A stretch of 25,218 nt of DNA from Bin5 sp034428395 (lineage in GTDB: Bacteria > Chloroflexota > Anaerolineae > Caldilineales > Caldilineaceae). The stretch is taken from assembly GCA_034428395.1 (NCBI GenBank), contig DAOUHX010000260.1:1-25218 (forward strand), read 5' to 3'. A program made the position numbers and the translations under genes. Position 1 is the stretch's first letter. Every line of letters begins with the position of its first letter. Below are positions 1 to 8,147 of the stretch, piece after piece. The notes below the pieces were generated by a model. It did no database searches and had not been told where the DNA came from. It was given only the letters and a program-made list of their open reading frames with translations.

Positions 1-1
1 C

Positions 2-2203
2 CTGCTCAACCATCCGCTCGACTGCCCGATCTGCGACAAGGGGGGCGAGTGCCCGCTGCAGGACCAGACGATGCGCTTCGGGCCGGGCATCAGCCAGCTG
101 ATCGAGCCGAAGCGGCTGGCGAAGAAGCACTACGACATTTCCGACACGATCGTGCTGGACCAGGAGAGGTGCGTGCTGTGCTGGCGCTGCATCCGCTACC
201 TGGAGGAGTGGGAGGACAAGGCGCAGCTGGGCCTGTTCGAGCGCGGCAACGACACGATCGTCGACATCCAGGACGGCCGCCCGGTCGACGCCAAGACGGG
301 CGGGAATATCATCGACCTCTGTCCAGTCGGTGCGCTGACCAATCGCGTTTCGCGTTTCGCCTACCGTCCGTGGGAGATCGAGCGCACGCCGAGCGTCTGC
401 ATGCACTGTTCGATGGGCTGCAACGTGCGCCTGGACAGCCGCACGCACGAGCTGCGCAGAATTGTCGGGCGCGAGAACATGCAGGTCAACGACCAGTGGA
501 TCTGCGATAAAGGCCGCTTTGCGCACGGCTGGGTCAACGACGAGAAGCGGTTGACCGCTCCCCTGCTGCGCAAGAACGGCGAGCTGGCGCCGGTGCAGTG
601 GAGCGAAGCGCTGGCGTTTGTCGGCGACAGGCTCAAGGAGATCAGCGACCGGCGGGGGCCCGACAGCATCGGCGCCATCGGCAGCGGCAAGGTCAGCAAC
701 GAGGCCAACTATGCGCTGCAGCGGTTTATGCGGGCGGTCATCGGCAGCAACAATGTCGACCACCGCGACGGCGGCGAAGTCGCGGCCCTTCCCACGGGGC
801 TGCCGGCCCTGGCCGAGCTGATGAAGCCGCAGTACGGTCCCGACCCCAAGGTCGATACAGTCCTTTTGTTCGGCATCGATCCCAGCGAAGAGCTGCCGGT
901 GCTGGACCTTCATCTGAAGCGGGCTCTCCTGCGCGGCGGCGCCAAGCTGATCATCGCCCACCCGCGCAAGATCGAGCTGACAAAGTACGGCGGCCCCTAT
1001 CTGGCCTGCCTGCCCGGAGAGGAGGCAGCGCTCATATCCAGGTTGGCGCGGGCCGTACAGGATGACGACAGCGCCGGCGGCAGCGGTCCTGTGGACGAAG
1101 CCGCCAAGCTGCTGGCCGCGAGCGACAGTGCGCTGATCATCTACGGACCGATGGCCGCGCGCGGTCAGGGCGGCGCGGCGGTGCGCGACGGCCTCGCGCG
1201 GCTGGCCAAGGCAACGGGGCAAGGGGCGCGGCTCGCCTACGCCGGGCTGGACGGCAATGCCCAGGGCTGCCGCGATATGGGCGTTCTTCCAGACAAGTTG
1301 CCCGGCCACGCGTCGCTCGACGATAGCGACCTCAGGGCCCGGCTGGAGACGCTGTGGTCCTGCTCGCTTTCCACTCTTCCCGGCTATACCTACAAACAGA
1401 TGCTGGACAGCCAGGAGATGAGGGCGCTGGTTGTGATGGGCGCAGACCCGGCCGATGAGTCTCCCGACTGGGCTGCCGGCCTGGAAGACCTCGATCTGCT
1501 CGTTGTGTGCGACCTTTTCCTTACCGAGACGGCACAGAAGGCGGACGTCGTGTTGCCGGCTGCAGGTTGGGCCGAAGGCGACGGCACCTTTACCAACCTG
1601 GAGCGCCGCGTGCAGCGTGCGCCCAAGGCCGTATCAGATCCCAAGTCGCGCGCCGCGCCCGACTGGATGATATTGACGCACCTTGCCCGGCAGATGGGCG
1701 CGGCGTGGCCATTTTCCGATGCCCGCAGCGTGACGTCGGAAATTGCCGGAGTCGTAGCCGGCTACGCAGGGCTGACCTGGGAGGCACTGGGCGACCAGGG
1801 CATCCAGTGGGATGCCGAAGCAGCGGCGGCGGACGTTGCGACCGTTCAAGTTGGCGACGACGAAGCGGCAGAATCTGCCGCGGGCGGTGAATACCCCTTG
1901 GCACTCGTCTCCGGAACAGTGCTTTACGACGGGGGAACTCTGTTCCGGCTGACCGAGCAGATGCGGGGAATGGCGCGCGGCGCGACGGTCGGCCTCAACC
2001 CTGCTGACGCGGCCGACATCGGCGTCGAGGCGGGCGCGCCGGTGCGCGTGCAGAGCGAAGCGGGCAGCCTCGAGCTCACCGTCGCGGTCGATGAACAGGT
2101 GCAGCTGGGGACGGCCTGGATTCCGGAAAGTCTGCCCGGCGCGCCGGTCGGTGCTTTGCTGAACGGCGGCTACCGGCAGAACGTCAGATTGGAAAGGCGA
2201 TAG
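2..2203 (+). CDS. nuoG: NADH-quinone oxidoreductase subunit G (partial, N-terminus outside window)
   Basis: Peripheral-arm subunit of respiratory complex I that carries electrons through Fe-S clusters from NADH towards quinone. The frame is open from the first bases, so the N-terminal 2Fe-2S domain is missing; 733 residues are visible. Numbering visible residues, the N5-type His/Cys motif is H4, C8, C11, C17. A 4Fe-4S motif follows at C57, C60, C63 and C107. A third set, C133-x2-C-x3-C140-x27-C168, has the spacing of the extra N7 cluster known from E. coli and Thermus NuoG. Then comes a molybdopterin-oxidoreductase-like domain (about 170-520) and a molybdopterin-dinucleotide-binding-like C-terminal domain (about 620-725), which in this family no longer bind molybdenum. 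The stop codon directly abuts the nuoH start, consistent with an operon. Identification is very secure. Confidence 0.97.
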   Translation: MLNHPLDCPICDKGGECPLQDQTMRFGPGISQLIEPKRLAKKHYDISDTIVLDQERCVLCWRCIRYLEEWEDKAQLGLFERGNDTIVDIQDGRPVDAKTGGNIIDLCPVGALTNRVSRFAYRPWEIERTPSVCMHCSMGCNVRLDSRTHELRRIVGRENMQVNDQWICDKGRFAHGWVNDEKRLTAPLLRKNGELAPVQWSEALAFVGDRLKEISDRRGPDSIGAIGSGKVSNEANYALQRFMRAVIGSNNVDHRDGGEVAALPTGLPALAELMKPQYGPDPKVDTVLLFGIDPSEELPVLDLHLKRALLRGGAKLIIAHPRKIELTKYGGPYLACLPGEEAALISRLARAVQDDDSAGGSGPVDEAAKLLAASDSALIIYGPMAARGQGGAAVRDGLARLAKATGQGARLAYAGLDGNAQGCRDMGVLPDKLPGHASLDDSDLRARLETLWSCSLSTLPGYTYKQMLDSQEMRALVVMGADPADESPDWAAGLEDLDLLVVCDLFLTETAQKADVVLPAAGWAEGDGTFTNLERRVQRAPKAVSDPKSRAAPDWMILTHLARQMGAAWPFSDARSVTSEIAGVVAGYAGLTWEALGDQGIQWDAEAAAADVATVQVGDDEAAESAAGGEYPLALVSGTVLYDGGTLFRLTEQMRGMARGATVGLNPADAADIGVEAGAPVRVQSEAGSLELTVAVDEQVQLGTAWIPESLPGAPVGALLNGGYRQNVRLERR

Positions 2204-3184
2204 ATGGACTGGTTACAGGTGTTGGTGTTTCCCGCCATTCGCGCGTTGATTCTGATCTTCGTGCTGCTGACCGGTTTCGCCTACCTGACGTGGTATGAGC
2301 GGAAGCTTCTGGCGCGCTTCCAAATCCGCTACGGGCCCAACCGGGCGGGGAAGTTCGGTCTCCTGCAGCCGGCCGCGGATGCGGTCAAGGCGTTTTTCAA
2401 AGAGGAGATCATCCCCAACCACGTGGACAAGCCGGTCTACCTGCTGGCGCCGGCGCTGGCGCTGGTCCCGGCGCTGATCATCTGGGCGGTGATTCCGATC
2501 GCCAAGGGGACGCCGGCGATCGCCGACGTGAACATCGGCTTTCTGTGGATTCTGGCGGTGGCGGGTATCGAGAGCTACGGGATTATCCTGGCCGGCTGGA
2601 GCAGCAACAACAACTATTCGCTGCTGGGTGCGCTGCGCTCGTCGGCGCAGATGGTCTCCTACGAGTTGCCGCTGGGCCTGTTTCTTGTCAGTATCCTGAT
2701 CCTGGCCGGCAGCTTCAGCCTGGTCGACCTGGTCGAGTCGTCGCGTCACTGGTGGGAGTGGATCTGGCTGTGGCTGGCGTTTCCGTTCTTCTTCATCTGC
2801 ATCCTGGCTGAGACGAATCGCAGCCCGTTTGACCTGCCTGAAACGGAAAACGAGCTGGTTGCCGGCTTCCAGACCGAGTACGGCGGCATGAAGTTCGCCC
2901 TGTTCTTCATCGCCGAGTACGTCAACATGATCTCGACGAGTGCGATCATGGCGACATTGTTCTTTGGAGGATGGCGGGGGCCGTTTGCGGAGCAGTACAT
3001 TTGGCTGGGGCCGATCTACCTTTTGATCAAGGTTTTGGTCCTGCTTTTCCTCTTCATCTGGGTACGCGCCAGCATCGGCCGACCGCGCTACGACCAGCTG
3101 ATGAAGTTCTGCTGGCAGTTCATGCTGCCGCTGGGGCTGGTCTACGTGAGCGTTACTGCGGTCCTGGCCGTGTTCCTGAAGTAA
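2204..3184 (+). CDS. nuoH: NADH-quinone oxidoreductase subunit H
   Basis: Membrane subunit of complex I that forms much of the quinone-binding chamber at the junction with the peripheral arm. The 326-residue length is normal. It starts at the ATG right after the nuoG TAG with zero spacing; an AAAGG six bases upstream can serve as ribosome binding site. Family hallmarks include WYERKLLARFQIRYGPNRAG near the N-terminus and the charged loop beginning E203 (ETNRSPFDLPE), followed by a conserved EYGGMKFALFF segment. About eight hydrophobic segments are visible. It lies between nuoG and nuoI in the usual nuo order. Confidence 0.97.
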   Translation: MDWLQVLVFPAIRALILIFVLLTGFAYLTWYERKLLARFQIRYGPNRAGKFGLLQPAADAVKAFFKEEIIPNHVDKPVYLLAPALALVPALIIWAVIPIAKGTPAIADVNIGFLWILAVAGIESYGIILAGWSSNNNYSLLGALRSSAQMVSYELPLGLFLVSILILAGSFSLVDLVESSRHWWEWIWLWLAFPFFFICILAETNRSPFDLPETENELVAGFQTEYGGMKFALFFIAEYVNMISTSAIMATLFFGGWRGPFAEQYIWLGPIYLLIKVLVLLFLFIWVRASIGRPRYDQLMKFCWQFMLPLGLVYVSVTAVLAVFLK

Positions 3185-3193
3185 GGAGACGTG

Positions 3194-3664
3194 ATGGAAC
3201 TGGGTGACTTCCTGAAAGGCGCGACCGAGATTGGCAAGGCGATGGGCGTGACGCTCAAGCACCTGCGCCAGAAGCCGGTCACGGTCGAGTTTCCGTACGA
3301 GGAGATCCCGATCTACCCCCGCTTTCGCGGTCGCCACGAGCTGCGGCGCTATGCCAACGGCCTTGAGCGCTGCATCGGCTGCTGTCTGTGCGAGGCGGCC
3401 TGCCCGACCGAGGCGATCTACGTGGAGGCGGCTGAGAACGATCCCGATGCCCCTCTCTCACCGGGCGAACGCCATGCCAAGGTCTACGAAGTCAACCTTT
3501 TGCGCTGCGTTTTCTGCGGCGACTGCGAGGAGGCCTGTCCGACCGAGGCGATTGTGCTGGGGCACGACTTTGCGATGGCGAACTATGAGCGCAAGGATTT
3601 CGTGCTGACCAAAGAGCAGCTGCTGAATCCCGGCCTGCCCAACGTCATTATTCGCCCGGAGTAA
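3194..3664 (+). CDS. nuoI: NADH-quinone oxidoreductase subunit I (two 4Fe-4S ferredoxin)
   Basis: Peripheral-arm subunit holding clusters N6a and N6b, the last relay steps before N2 and quinone. The 156-residue protein has two ferredoxin motifs: C60-x2-C63-x2-C66-x3-C70-P and C105-x2-C108-x2-C111-x3-C115-P. An additional cysteine, C64, lies inside the first motif. I chose the ATG at 3194 over the in-frame GTG at 3191 because AGGAG at 3184-3188 is then five bases from the start, the normal spacing. It follows nuoH by 9 nt and precedes nuoJ by 6 nt. Confidence 0.96.
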   Translation: MELGDFLKGATEIGKAMGVTLKHLRQKPVTVEFPYEEIPIYPRFRGRHELRRYANGLERCIGCCLCEAACPTEAIYVEAAENDPDAPLSPGERHAKVYEVNLLRCVFCGDCEEACPTEAIVLGHDFAMANYERKDFVLTKEQLLNPGLPNVIIRPE

Positions 3665-3670
3665 CGGTCC

Positions 3671-4210
3671 ATGGCGCTACTTTTTTTCCTGCTTGTCGGC
3701 GCGGTCAGCCTGGCCGCGGCGCTGGGTGTGGTGATGAGCCGTCAGCCGGTGCACAGCGCGCTCTTCCTGCTGACGAACTTTGCTTCGCTGGCAGTGCTCT
3801 ACGTAACGTTGGACGCCCAGTTTCTGGCGGCGGCGCAGGTGATCGTGTACGCCGGCGGCATCGTGATCCTGATTCTGTTCGTCATCATGCTGATCGGCGG
3901 GGACACCAACGATTTCAGCGCGGCGCAACGCGTGTGGAGCCGGGTGGTGGGCATCGGCCTGGGGGCGATCCTGCTGCTGACGGTCTCGTATAGCGTTCTG
4001 ACGCGCATGCTCAAGGCGCCGGACGACGCTACGGCGCTGTTGCAGGGCGGCACGCCGGCGGCTGTCGGCACCGCGCTGTTCACGGAGTACGTGCTTCCAT
4101 TTGAACTGATCGCGATCCTGTTGCTTGTTGCGCTGATCGGCGCGTTGGTGCTTGGCCGCCAGTCTGAAGGCACAGGCGAAGGCGTTCCGTCAATCGAGGC
4201 GTCGGACTAA
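3671..4210 (+). CDS. nuoJ: NADH-quinone oxidoreductase subunit J
   Basis: Small hydrophobic complex I subunit at the base of the membrane arm, involved in coupling quinone reduction to proton translocation. The 179-residue protein has five predicted membrane segments. It carries the family signature in TM3, around VIVYAGGIVILILFVIMLIG (roughly residues 57-76). The start is ATG at 3671, with GGAG at the end of nuoI as ribosome binding site. The C-terminal tail after the last membrane segment is short and polar. Membership is clear from signature and position between nuoI and nuoK. Confidence 0.95.
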   Translation: MALLFFLLVGAVSLAAALGVVMSRQPVHSALFLLTNFASLAVLYVTLDAQFLAAAQVIVYAGGIVILILFVIMLIGGDTNDFSAAQRVWSRVVGIGLGAILLLTVSYSVLTRMLKAPDDATALLQGGTPAAVGTALFTEYVLPFELIAILLLVALIGALVLGRQSEGTGEGVPSIEASD

Positions 4211-4217
4211 CAGAGAA

Positions 4218-4520
4218 ATGCCTGAGACGAGCTATTACCTGGTACTTGCGGCGTTGATTTTCACGGTGGGCGCGACCGGCGTCCTGCTGCGGCGAAACGC
4301 GCTCATCATATTCATGTGCATCGAGATGATGCTGAACAGCGTGAATCTGACCCTGATAGCGCTTGCCCGCCAGTGGGGCAATCTCGAAGGGCAGATCTTT
4401 GTTTTCATGATCATGGCTGTGGCTGCGGCTGAGGTTGCGGTCGGTTTGGCGATCCTGATCGCGAACGTGCGCCACCAGAAGAGCATCAACATCGACGAGA
4501 TCAATTTGCTCAAATGGTAA
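4218..4520 (+). CDS. nuoK: NADH-quinone oxidoreductase subunit K
   Basis: Three-helix membrane subunit of complex I, homologous to MrpC of cation/proton antiporters, with glutamates in TM2 and TM3 on the proton path. The 100-residue length is typical. The conserved CIEMMLNSVNL segment (glutamate in TM2) and AAAEVAVGLAI (glutamate in TM3) are both present. The frame stays open upstream to 4152 inside nuoJ, but homology begins at the ATG at 4218 (MPETSYYLVLAAL), 7 nt after the nuoJ stop, so I use that start. It is followed by an unusually long, structured gap before nuoL. Confidence 0.96.
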   Translation: MPETSYYLVLAALIFTVGATGVLLRRNALIIFMCIEMMLNSVNLTLIALARQWGNLEGQIFVFMIMAVAAAEVAVGLAILIANVRHQKSINIDEINLLKW

Positions 4521-4589
4521 CCGGTCTATTTCTTGCTGGTTTGGCGGCGCAGTCAGGTGGACCGCATGAGACCAGGCAGGAAATACCGG
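4521..4589 (+). other. 69-nt imperfect hairpin filling most of the nuoK-nuoL gap
   Basis: Beginning immediately after the nuoK stop, CCGGT-ct-ATTTC (4521-4532) pairs with GAAATACCGG (4580-4589). The helix continues inward: T4533 with G4579 as a wobble, TG (4534-4535) with CA (4577-4578), a bulged G at 4576, then CTGGT (4536-4540) with ACCAG (4571-4575), and GCGG (4544-4547) with CCGC (4562-4565). That is roughly 20 pairs in one stem-loop. No T-tract follows, so it does not look like an intrinsic terminator. It may be an mRNA processing or stability element or an extragenic palindrome; function is unknown. Confidence 0.6.
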
Positions 4590-4621
4590 AAATCTGACAC
4601 CCGTTATTGGAAGTCGCAGTT

Positions 4622-6544
4622 ATGGATTTTGCCTGGCTCGTATTTCTCTTTCCCGCTTTGGGCGCGCTGATCAACCTGTTTGCCGGCGGCAGACTGGGTG
4701 AACGCGGCATTCATGCCGTGGCTTCGGGCGCGGTGGTGCTGTCGTTTCTCGTGAGCGCTGGCATGTTCTTCGGCCTGTCCGGGCTGGACGAGCATCATCG
4801 CTCGGTTACGGTCCACCTGTGGGACTGGATTTCGGTGGGCAGTTTCCATGCCCCGGCCGCGATGCTGATCGACCCTCTCAGCGTGACAATGGCGCTGGTT
4901 GTAACGGGCGTGGGCGCGTTGATCCACATTTACGCCGGCGGCTATATGCACGGCGAGCAGAACTACCAGCGCTTCTTCGTCTATCTCAACTTCTTCATCC
5001 TGGCGATGCTGGTGCTGGTCCTCAGCGACAATTTCGTTGGGATGTTTGTAGGCTGGGAGGGCGTGGGTCTCGCCTCCTATCTGCTGATCGGCTTCTACTT
5101 CGACCGCTACGACGACTCCTACGGCCACTATGCCGACGCGGGCAAGAAGGCGTTTTTGGTCAACCGGATCGGCGATTTCGGCATGATGGTGGCGGTCTTT
5201 CTGATCTGGACGGGCGTCGGGTCGGTGGTCTTTGAGGAGGTCTTCGCCGCGGCCGGAGCGCTGTCGACCGGGGCGGCGCTGGCGGTGTGCCTGCTGCTGC
5301 TGCTGGCGGCGACCGGAAAGAGCGCGCAGCTGCCCCTTTTCGTCTGGCTGCCGGACGCGATGGCGGGCCCGACGCCGGTATCGGCGTTGATTCACGCGGC
5401 GACGATGGTGACGGCCGGCATCTACATGATCGCGCGCACGCACGTCCTGTGGGGGTTGGCTCCCCTGGCCGGGGACGTCGCGGCCTGGGTCGGGGCGCTG
5501 ACGGCGCTGCTGGCGGCGTCGATCGCGCTGACGCAGGTTGACCTGAAGAAGATTCTGGCCTATTCGACGATTTCCCAGCTGGGCTTCATGATGCTCGGCG
5601 TCGGCGTGGGGGCGTACGCCTTCGCCATCTTCCATCTTGTTACGCATGCCTTTTTCAAGGCGCTGCTCTTTCTCGCGGCCGGCAACGTCATGCACGGGCT
5701 CCCGGGTGGGGAGCTGGACATTCGCAAGATGGGCAACCTGCGGGCCAAGATGCCCACGACGCACAACCTCTTTCTGATCGGTGCGGCTGCGCTCGCCGGT
5801 CTGCCGCTGCTGTCGGGGTTCTTCTCGAAGGACGGGATCCTGCTGCATGCCTCCAATCACAACATTCTCCTCTACCTGCTCGGTCTGTTCACCGCGCTGC
5901 TGACTGCGTTCTATAGCTTCCGCGCGGTATTCATGGCGTTCTGGGGCGAAGCGCGCGACGAGCATATTCACGAGCACGCGCACGAAAGCCCTGCGGTAAT
6001 GACGGTGCCGCTATGGGTCTTGGCGGTCCTGGCGCTGGTCGGCGGAGCGCTCAACCTGCCGTTCCTGCTGACGATGGAACATTACCTGGAAGCGGCGGTC
6101 GGGAAGCCGGCGTTCCATGCTGCAGTTCGGCTGGAGCTTGTCCTGCTCGTGGTGAGCGCGGTTGTTGCGGTGGTCGGTGCGGCGCTGGCGTACGGGCGCT
6201 ACGTGCAGGGCGCGAAGGATGCGGAAGGCGCGCCGCGTGGGGCCGGGTGGGCGGCGGGCATCACCGGCGTGTTCAAGCCGCTGGAGCAGGCTGCCTCCAA
6301 CAAATGGTATGTGGACGAGATCTACGCCGTCCTGTTCGTGAGCCCGCTGCTGGGGCTTGCGCGGTGGTTTGACAGCGTGGTGGACGCGGGCGTGGTTGAC
6401 GGTGCAGTCAATCTCGTCGGGCAGGTGAGCCTGGCGATGGGGGGTGCGCTGCGCAAGGTCCACAACGGACTGGTGCCGACCTACGCGCTGAGTCTCTTCG
6501 TCGGCGTGGCGGCGCTGCTGCTGTTCCTGGTATTCAGTTCCTAG
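4622..6544 (+). CDS. nuoL: NADH-quinone oxidoreductase subunit L (antiporter-like)
   Basis: Largest membrane subunit of complex I, the distal antiporter-like proton channel with a long lateral helix at its C-terminus. The protein is 640 residues, within the family range. Hallmarks are GWEGVGLASYLLIGFY (about 149-164), and around 237-272 LPLFVWLPDAMAGPTPVSA followed by an IHAATMVTAG segment; TM lysine and histidine positions of the Mrp-type core are in this area. I prefer ATG at 4622, with GGAAG eight bases upstream, over an in-frame TTG at 4607. A histidine-rich stretch (DEHIHEHAHE, about residues 446-455) lies in a loop. Confidence 0.96.
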   Translation: MDFAWLVFLFPALGALINLFAGGRLGERGIHAVASGAVVLSFLVSAGMFFGLSGLDEHHRSVTVHLWDWISVGSFHAPAAMLIDPLSVTMALVVTGVGALIHIYAGGYMHGEQNYQRFFVYLNFFILAMLVLVLSDNFVGMFVGWEGVGLASYLLIGFYFDRYDDSYGHYADAGKKAFLVNRIGDFGMMVAVFLIWTGVGSVVFEEVFAAAGALSTGAALAVCLLLLLAATGKSAQLPLFVWLPDAMAGPTPVSALIHAATMVTAGIYMIARTHVLWGLAPLAGDVAAWVGALTALLAASIALTQVDLKKILAYSTISQLGFMMLGVGVGAYAFAIFHLVTHAFFKALLFLAAGNVMHGLPGGELDIRKMGNLRAKMPTTHNLFLIGAAALAGLPLLSGFFSKDGILLHASNHNILLYLLGLFTALLTAFYSFRAVFMAFWGEARDEHIHEHAHESPAVMTVPLWVLAVLALVGGALNLPFLLTMEHYLEAAVGKPAFHAAVRLELVLLVVSAVVAVVGAALAYGRYVQGAKDAEGAPRGAGWAAGITGVFKPLEQAASNKWYVDEIYAVLFVSPLLGLARWFDSVVDAGVVDGAVNLVGQVSLAMGGALRKVHNGLVPTYALSLFVGVAALLLFLVFSS

Positions 6545-6545
6545 G

Positions 6546-6566
6546 CGCGGCGGCTCAGTTGCCGCG
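6546..6566 (+). other. Small GC hairpin between nuoL and nuoM
   Basis: CGCGGC at 6546-6551 and GCCGCG at 6561-6566 can form a 6-bp stem with a 9-nt loop directly after the nuoL stop. There is no T-tract after it, so read-through into nuoM is expected. It could stabilise a processed 3' end. Confidence 0.3.
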
Positions 6567-6605
6567 GCGGGGGCTTGAAATCGTACAACGAGAATCCGGT
6601 GTTTT

Positions 6606-8135
6606 ATGCTCTCAGTCTTGACTTTTTTGCCGCTTGCCGGCGCCATAATCGTCCTGATTGCGCCGAACGACAGTCTTAAGAAGGCGGTGGCATTCGGCGC
6701 GGCGATCGCCACCTTTGTGGTCAGTCTGCTGCTGCTGCCCGGCTGGCAGGATATCCCCGACATGCAGTTCGTCGAGCGGTACGCCTGGATGCCGGGTCTG
6801 AACATCCATTATCACCTGGGGGTGGACGGGATCAGCCTGTGGCTGGTCGTACTGACGACCTTTCTAATGCCGATCGCGGTGGCGTTCAGCAATCAGCACG
6901 TCAAGCAGAACGTCGGCGGCTATCTGGCGCTGATGCTTCTGATGGAGACGGCAGTGCTGGGAGTTTTCCTCGCGCTCGACCTCGTCCTGTTCTACGTTTT
7001 CTGGGAGTTCAGCCTGATTCCGATGGCGCTGCTGATCGGCAAGTGGGGCAGCGACAACCGGGTATACGCCGCGGTCAAGTTCTTCCTCTACACGCTGGCG
7101 GGTTCGGCGCTGATGCTGGTGGCGATCCTGACGCTCTATTTCCAGACCGGCACGTTTGATCTGCTGGAGCTGCAGCGCCTGGGCGTGCCGGCGGGGTTGC
7201 AGCAGCTGGGGTTCCTTGCATTCGCGCTGGCGTTCGCCATCAAAGTGCCGCTTTTCCCTTTCCATACGTGGCTGCCCGATGCGCACGTCGAGGCCCCGAC
7301 CGCGGGTTCGGTCATACTGGCGGGCGTGCTCCTGAAGCTGGGAACGTACGGCTTTGTGCGCTTTGCGTTGCCGCTTTTCCCAGCCGCGGTTGCCGATTAT
7401 TCGTCGTTGATTTCGATCCTGGCGATCGTGGGGATTCTCTACGGCGCGCTGGTGGCGCTGGCGCAGCGCGATCTGAAGTCGCTGGTGGCGTATTCTTCGG
7501 TGGCGCACATGGGCTTTGTGGTGCTGGGTATCTTCGCCTTGAACGAGCAGGCGATCAGCGGGGCGGTGCTGCAGATGGTTAGTCATGGCCTGAGCACGGG
7601 CGCGCTGTTTCTGATGGTGGGGATGCTCTACGAGCGGCGGCACACGCGGCTGTTGAGCGATTTCGGCGGCCTGTGGGCGAGCGTGCCTATCTTCTGCTAT
7701 TTCTTCCTGGTGGTGGCGTTGAGCAGCGCGGGCCTTCCCGGCCTCAACGGCTTTGTGAGCGAGTTTCTGATCCTGCTGGGCACCTATAAGAGCACGCCGT
7801 TGTTCGCGGTCCTGGGCACCGTCGGCATCATTCTGGCGGCCTGGTATCTGCTCCACGCGTTCCGCAAGGTGGCGCAGGGCGCGCTCGAGAACCCGGCCAA
7901 TTTCAGGGAGAATCTGCCCGACCTGAACTGGAAGGAGATCTGGCAGCTGGTGCCGATTGTCGTTCTGTTTTTCGTTATCGGCCTGGCGCCCAATCTGTTT
8001 CTCAGCAAGATCAACCCGTCGGCGAGCGCGCTGGCAAATCTGCAGATGCCGGTGGAACGGGACGCTCTCATCGTCGATTCACAAGACCATTCGCCTCTGA
8101 TCGCCGAAGACGGTTTGTTGACGGCCAGGCGCTAA
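6606..8135 (+). CDS. nuoM: NADH-quinone oxidoreductase subunit M (antiporter-like)
   Basis: Second antiporter-like proton-channel subunit of complex I. The 509-residue length is normal. The signature KVPLFPFHTWLPDAHVEAPT begins at K213, and a conserved FYVFWEFSLIPMALLIG segment carries the TM5 glutamate. About fourteen membrane segments are visible. The ATG at 6606 lies 61 nt after the nuoL stop; no strong ribosome binding site is seen. The next gene, nuoN, starts 12 nt after its stop. Confidence 0.96.
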   Translation: MLSVLTFLPLAGAIIVLIAPNDSLKKAVAFGAAIATFVVSLLLLPGWQDIPDMQFVERYAWMPGLNIHYHLGVDGISLWLVVLTTFLMPIAVAFSNQHVKQNVGGYLALMLLMETAVLGVFLALDLVLFYVFWEFSLIPMALLIGKWGSDNRVYAAVKFFLYTLAGSALMLVAILTLYFQTGTFDLLELQRLGVPAGLQQLGFLAFALAFAIKVPLFPFHTWLPDAHVEAPTAGSVILAGVLLKLGTYGFVRFALPLFPAAVADYSSLISILAIVGILYGALVALAQRDLKSLVAYSSVAHMGFVVLGIFALNEQAISGAVLQMVSHGLSTGALFLMVGMLYERRHTRLLSDFGGLWASVPIFCYFFLVVALSSAGLPGLNGFVSEFLILLGTYKSTPLFAVLGTVGIILAAWYLLHAFRKVAQGALENPANFRENLPDLNWKEIWQLVPIVVLFFVIGLAPNLFLSKINPSASALANLQMPVERDALIVDSQDHSPLIAEDGLLTARR

Positions 8136-8147
8136 CGACTGACAGCT

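Noticed and set aside
2213..3337. Long open frame antisense to nuoH
   Set aside because: Its product is rich in Arg, Gln and Asp with no domain, as expected from the complement of a hydrophobic high-G+C gene; the sense strand is unmistakably nuoH.
4604..5983. 459-codon open frame antisense to nuoL
   Set aside because: Same compositional artefact: Arg/Gln/His-rich, no recognisable fold, and it lies fully over a well-conserved gene.
6864..7856. 330-codon open frame antisense to nuoM
   Set aside because: Low-complexity Arg/Gln/His product without family features; shadow of nuoM.
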